From Actinospica durhamensis (GTDB lineage Bacteria; Actinomycetota; Actinomycetes; Streptomycetales; Catenulisporaceae): a DNA stretch of 53,405 bases. Below, piece after piece: positions 51,653 through 53,405 of the stretch; position 1 is the first letter of the stretch, and each line of letters opens with the position of its first letter. Below the pieces are notes generated by a model. The model did not search any database. It worked only from the letters and a program-made list of their open reading frames with translations, and was not told where the DNA came from. The stretch spans positions 1-53,405 of the forward strand of contig NZ_JAGSOG010000025.1 of assembly GCF_018139695.1 (NCBI RefSeq), given 5' to 3'. Both the position numbers and the translations under genes were made by a program.

Positions 51653-51667
51653 TCGTGCTACCGGACG

Positions 51668-52921
51668 TCAGCAGGCGCCGTCGTCGTTCCAGGCACCGGA
51701 GGCGCCGCCGGGCACCTCGTTGTAGTTCCACTGGTTCGCGGTCCAGTCGTGGCCGTTGTACGAGACTTCGTTCCCTGAGGTGTACGCCGTGGAGGAGCTC
51801 CACGCCGCCGCGCAGGTACCGCCGGAGCCGCCGGTGGTGGCGGAGGCCGACGGGCTCGGCCTGGCACTGGCACTCGCGCTGGCGCTCGGCGAGCCGCCGG
51901 TGGAGGTGGAGCCGCTGGTGAAGCCCTGGAAGATCTGGGTGAACTGGCCCGTGTTCTGGGTCAGGCCGCTGCACGAGGAGCTGGCGGAGGTGCTGCCGGA
52001 GCAGCCGCCGTTGTCGCGGCCCTCGGACCAGAACGAGGTCCACGCGATCCCCTTCGAGGCCGCGAAGGACTCGACCGTGGAGGCGTCGGCGAGGGTGAAG
52101 ATCTCACCGGAGCTGTCGTTCTGCCCGATCATCGGGGTGACCCCGAGCATGCCGTAGGCGGTCGAGCTCGAGACGTTGAAGGTGCCGGCGACCTGGCTCG
52201 CGACGGCGGTGATCGCCGAGTCCGCGGCCGTGCCCATCTCCGTGCCCGAGGTCCCGTAGTCCATCGCCATGACGTTGACCACGTTGGGCGTGAAGCCGTT
52301 GGCGGCGGCCGCCTGGATCACGGCGAGGCCCTCCGAGGTCAGGCCGGTGGAGAGGGTGGGGACGGTGTAGGAGATGAACAGCGACTTGCCGTTCGCGCTG
52401 CCCCAGGACCGCACCAGGGCCAGGGCCTGCGCGGTGCGGGCGAGGTCGGCCGAGTTGTCCTGCTCGCTGGACTCGATGTCGAAGTCCAGGTGGGTGACGC
52501 CGAGCGTGGTCACCACGCCCTCGACCTGGGTCGCCATCGCGCTCGCCGAGGAGCAGGTCGCGCCGAGGTCGGTGCCGTCGCTGTCGGTTGTGTACCCGCC
52601 GAAGGAGACGCTGACGTCGCCGCCCGCGGCCTGCAGGGCGGAGATGTCGGGCGCCCAGGTGGACTCGCTCGGCAGCGACCAGGCACAACCGCTGCCGTCG
52701 ACGAAGGCGAGCGTGTAGTACTTGGTGCCATAGGACGACGCCCAGCTGGTGAGCGGGTTGCCGGAGTAGTAAAGGCCCGTGTCGACGTAGGGGGCGAAGA
52801 CGTGGGCCGGCCACGCGGAGGCCGCGTGGGCCGAAGTCGCCGTGGTCACCGCGAGCGCGGCGGCCATGGCGCCGGCGCCGGCGGTCGCCGCGGCGGATCG
52901 GACGAATGCCTTTTTGTTCAC
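51668..52921 (-). CDS. Secreted GH18 chitinase with C-terminal chitin-binding module
   Basis: 417 residues from GTG 52921. Signal peptide MNKKAFVRSAAATAGAGAMA to about AHA-33. The GH18 catalytic motif DxxDxE is Asp146-Phe-Asp148-Ile-Glu150 (THLDFDIE). AFVDGSGCAWSLPSE, MAMDYGTSGTEMG and AWTSFWSEGRDNG are further conserved barrel strands. A Ser/Ala/Pro linker (~347-370) leads to a ~48-residue CBM5/12-like module (CAAAWSSSTAYTSGNEVSYNGHDW). It hydrolyses extracellular chitin. A palindromic element sits between its stop and the likely terminator. Confidence 0.93.
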   Translation of the reverse strand: MNKKAFVRSAAATAGAGAMAAALAVTTATSAHAASAWPAHVFAPYVDTGLYYSGNPLTSWASSYGTKYYTLAFVDGSGCAWSLPSESTWAPDISALQAAGGDVSVSFGGYTTDSDGTDLGATCSSASAMATQVEGVVTTLGVTHLDFDIESSEQDNSADLARTAQALALVRSWGSANGKSLFISYTVPTLSTGLTSEGLAVIQAAAANGFTPNVVNVMAMDYGTSGTEMGTAADSAITAVASQVAGTFNVSSSTAYGMLGVTPMIGQNDSSGEIFTLADASTVESFAASKGIAWTSFWSEGRDNGGCSGSTSASSSCSGLTQNTGQFTQIFQGFTSGSTSTGGSPSASASASARPSPSASATTGGSGGTCAAAWSSSTAYTSGNEVSYNGHDWTANQWNYNEVPGGASGAWNDDGAC

Positions 52922-53208
52922 TGTGTGCTGCTCCCGGTTGGCAAGGTGGGTGGCCAACGTCCGCAGGGGGACGGACGCGTCGGGTTTCCGGACCGCGGCC
53001 AGGACTCACGTGGGAATGGTCTGGACCACATGTCTCGGTGGGTACACAAAACTCCTGCGACGCCGACCTGTCAAGAGGGGTCGCGCGCGGGAGGACCGGA
53101 TCGGGGTGGTGGCCCGATTCCGGCGTGGCGGCATGCGTTCGGACCCGGTGGCCGCGACGCGTCGCGGCCACCGGTCCCGGGTGGCGTGCTGTTCCCAGGC
53201 CTCGAACG
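52922..53208. other. Chitinase promoter region
   Basis: 287 bases without a gene. The chitinase promoter should be on the minus strand near ACAGGTCGGCG; the region also holds the palindrome at 53145-53174. Confidence 0.45.
53145..53174 (-). terminator. Perfect 30-bp palindrome, terminator of the upstream chitin-binding gene
   Basis: CCGGTGGCCGCGACG is followed directly by its exact reverse complement, 35 bases after the stop of the partial gene. Confidence 0.65.
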
Positions 53209-53405
53209 TCAGCCGCAACTGCCGTCGCTGTTCCAGGCACCCGAGGGGCCGCCGGGCACCTCGTTGTAGTTCCACTGGTTCGCGGTCCAGTTCTCACCCT
53301 GGTACGAGACTTCGTTGCCCGACACGTACGCGGTGGAGTTGCTCCACGCGGCCGCGCAGGAGCCGCCGCTGCCGCCGGTGGTGGCGGAGGCGGACGGGGT
53401 GGGGG
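53209..53405 (-). CDS. C-terminal end of a second secreted chitin-binding protein (partial)
   Basis: Only the last 65 codons are in the window. They encode a Pro/Thr/Ser linker and a CBM5/12-like module, CAAAWSNSTAYVSGNEVSYQ onward, ending DGSCG. The module is almost identical to the one of the neighbouring chitinase (differences at few positions), so the two genes arose by recent duplication or conversion of this module. Probably another chitinase or lytic enzyme. Confidence 0.85.
   Translation of the reverse strand, partial: PTPSASATTGGSGGSCAAAWSNSTAYVSGNEVSYQGENWTANQWNYNEVPGGPSGAWNSDGSCG

Noticed and set aside
1-53405. CRISPR arrays, tRNA or rRNA genes
   Set aside because: No regularly spaced repeats of 24-40 bases and no tRNA or rRNA-like segments were noticed; this was by eye, so a tRNA search would be decisive.

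Overview
The window is very GC-rich, codon-biased, gene-dense actinomycete chromosome. The gene families point the same way: SARP/AfsR regulator, DrrAB-type ABC pair, YtrA operon, FxsABCT peptide system, GH18 chitinases with C-terminal chitin-binding modules, many GTG starts and apparently leaderless promoters. A filamentous soil actinomycete (Streptomycetales/Catenulisporales-like) is a reasonable guess, but the sequence alone does not fix the genus. I saw no rRNA, tRNA, CRISPR array, intact transposase, integrase or phage module.

Layout. 1-3.2 kb: a 5'-truncated APC permease overlapping a YtcJ-like amidohydrolase. 3.2-5.4 kb: a stand-alone acetolactate-synthase-type enzyme behind a terminator/attenuator-like hairpin. 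5.4-10.5 kb: a SARP/NB-ARC regulator convergent with a DrrA/DrrB exporter. 10.6-17 kb: several regulator/target pairs with visible palindromic operators: quinone oxidoreductase/TetR, an MFS exporter, aldo-keto reductase/TetR, and an alpha/beta hydrolase beside a probable MarR remnant. 17-21.2 kb: FAA-family hydrolase, TmrB-like ATPase, peroxiredoxin-DsbA pair, and SnoaL-like protein with its TetR. 21.3-25 kb: a tandem pair of paralogous unknown proteins, a methyltransferase, an HD-like/DUF6817-type protein and a lipoprotein.

25.2-33.4 kb is the most interesting block. It is a tightly coupled operon for an FxSxx-COOH (cyclophane) RiPP: precursor FxsA ending FSSSI, radical SAM/SPASM maturase FxsB fused to an HExxH domain, a small truncated TIR-like ORF, full-length TIR-like FxsC, and a 1336-residue FxsT with ParA-like, NB-ARC and TPR regions. 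The small TIR-like ORF looks like a partial duplication of FxsC and is the least expected part. The architecture resembles STAND/TIR signalling modules joined to a modified peptide.

33.5-47.5 kb: alpha/beta hydrolase; NUDIX-like protein whose reading frame continues past an in-frame TAG for 63 codons; a 1381-residue secreted protein joining a PQQ/WD-like propeller to a C-terminal sedolisin (S53) domain; TrmB/LuxR-type regulator; CPA1 Na+/H+ antiporter; plant-type phosphofructokinase; a YtrA GntR-ABC operon; and a secreted or anchored unknown protein. 47.6-53.4 kb: MFS protein and ArsR-like regulator, a secreted unknown protein, a GH18 chitinase, and the C-terminal end of a second chitin-binding protein.

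Two copies of a roughly 165-bp palindromic, MITE-like repeat lie 35 kb apart in the same orientation (16837-16999 and 51483-51652). Short tandem repeats (8-9 bp units) occur in several intergenic regions.
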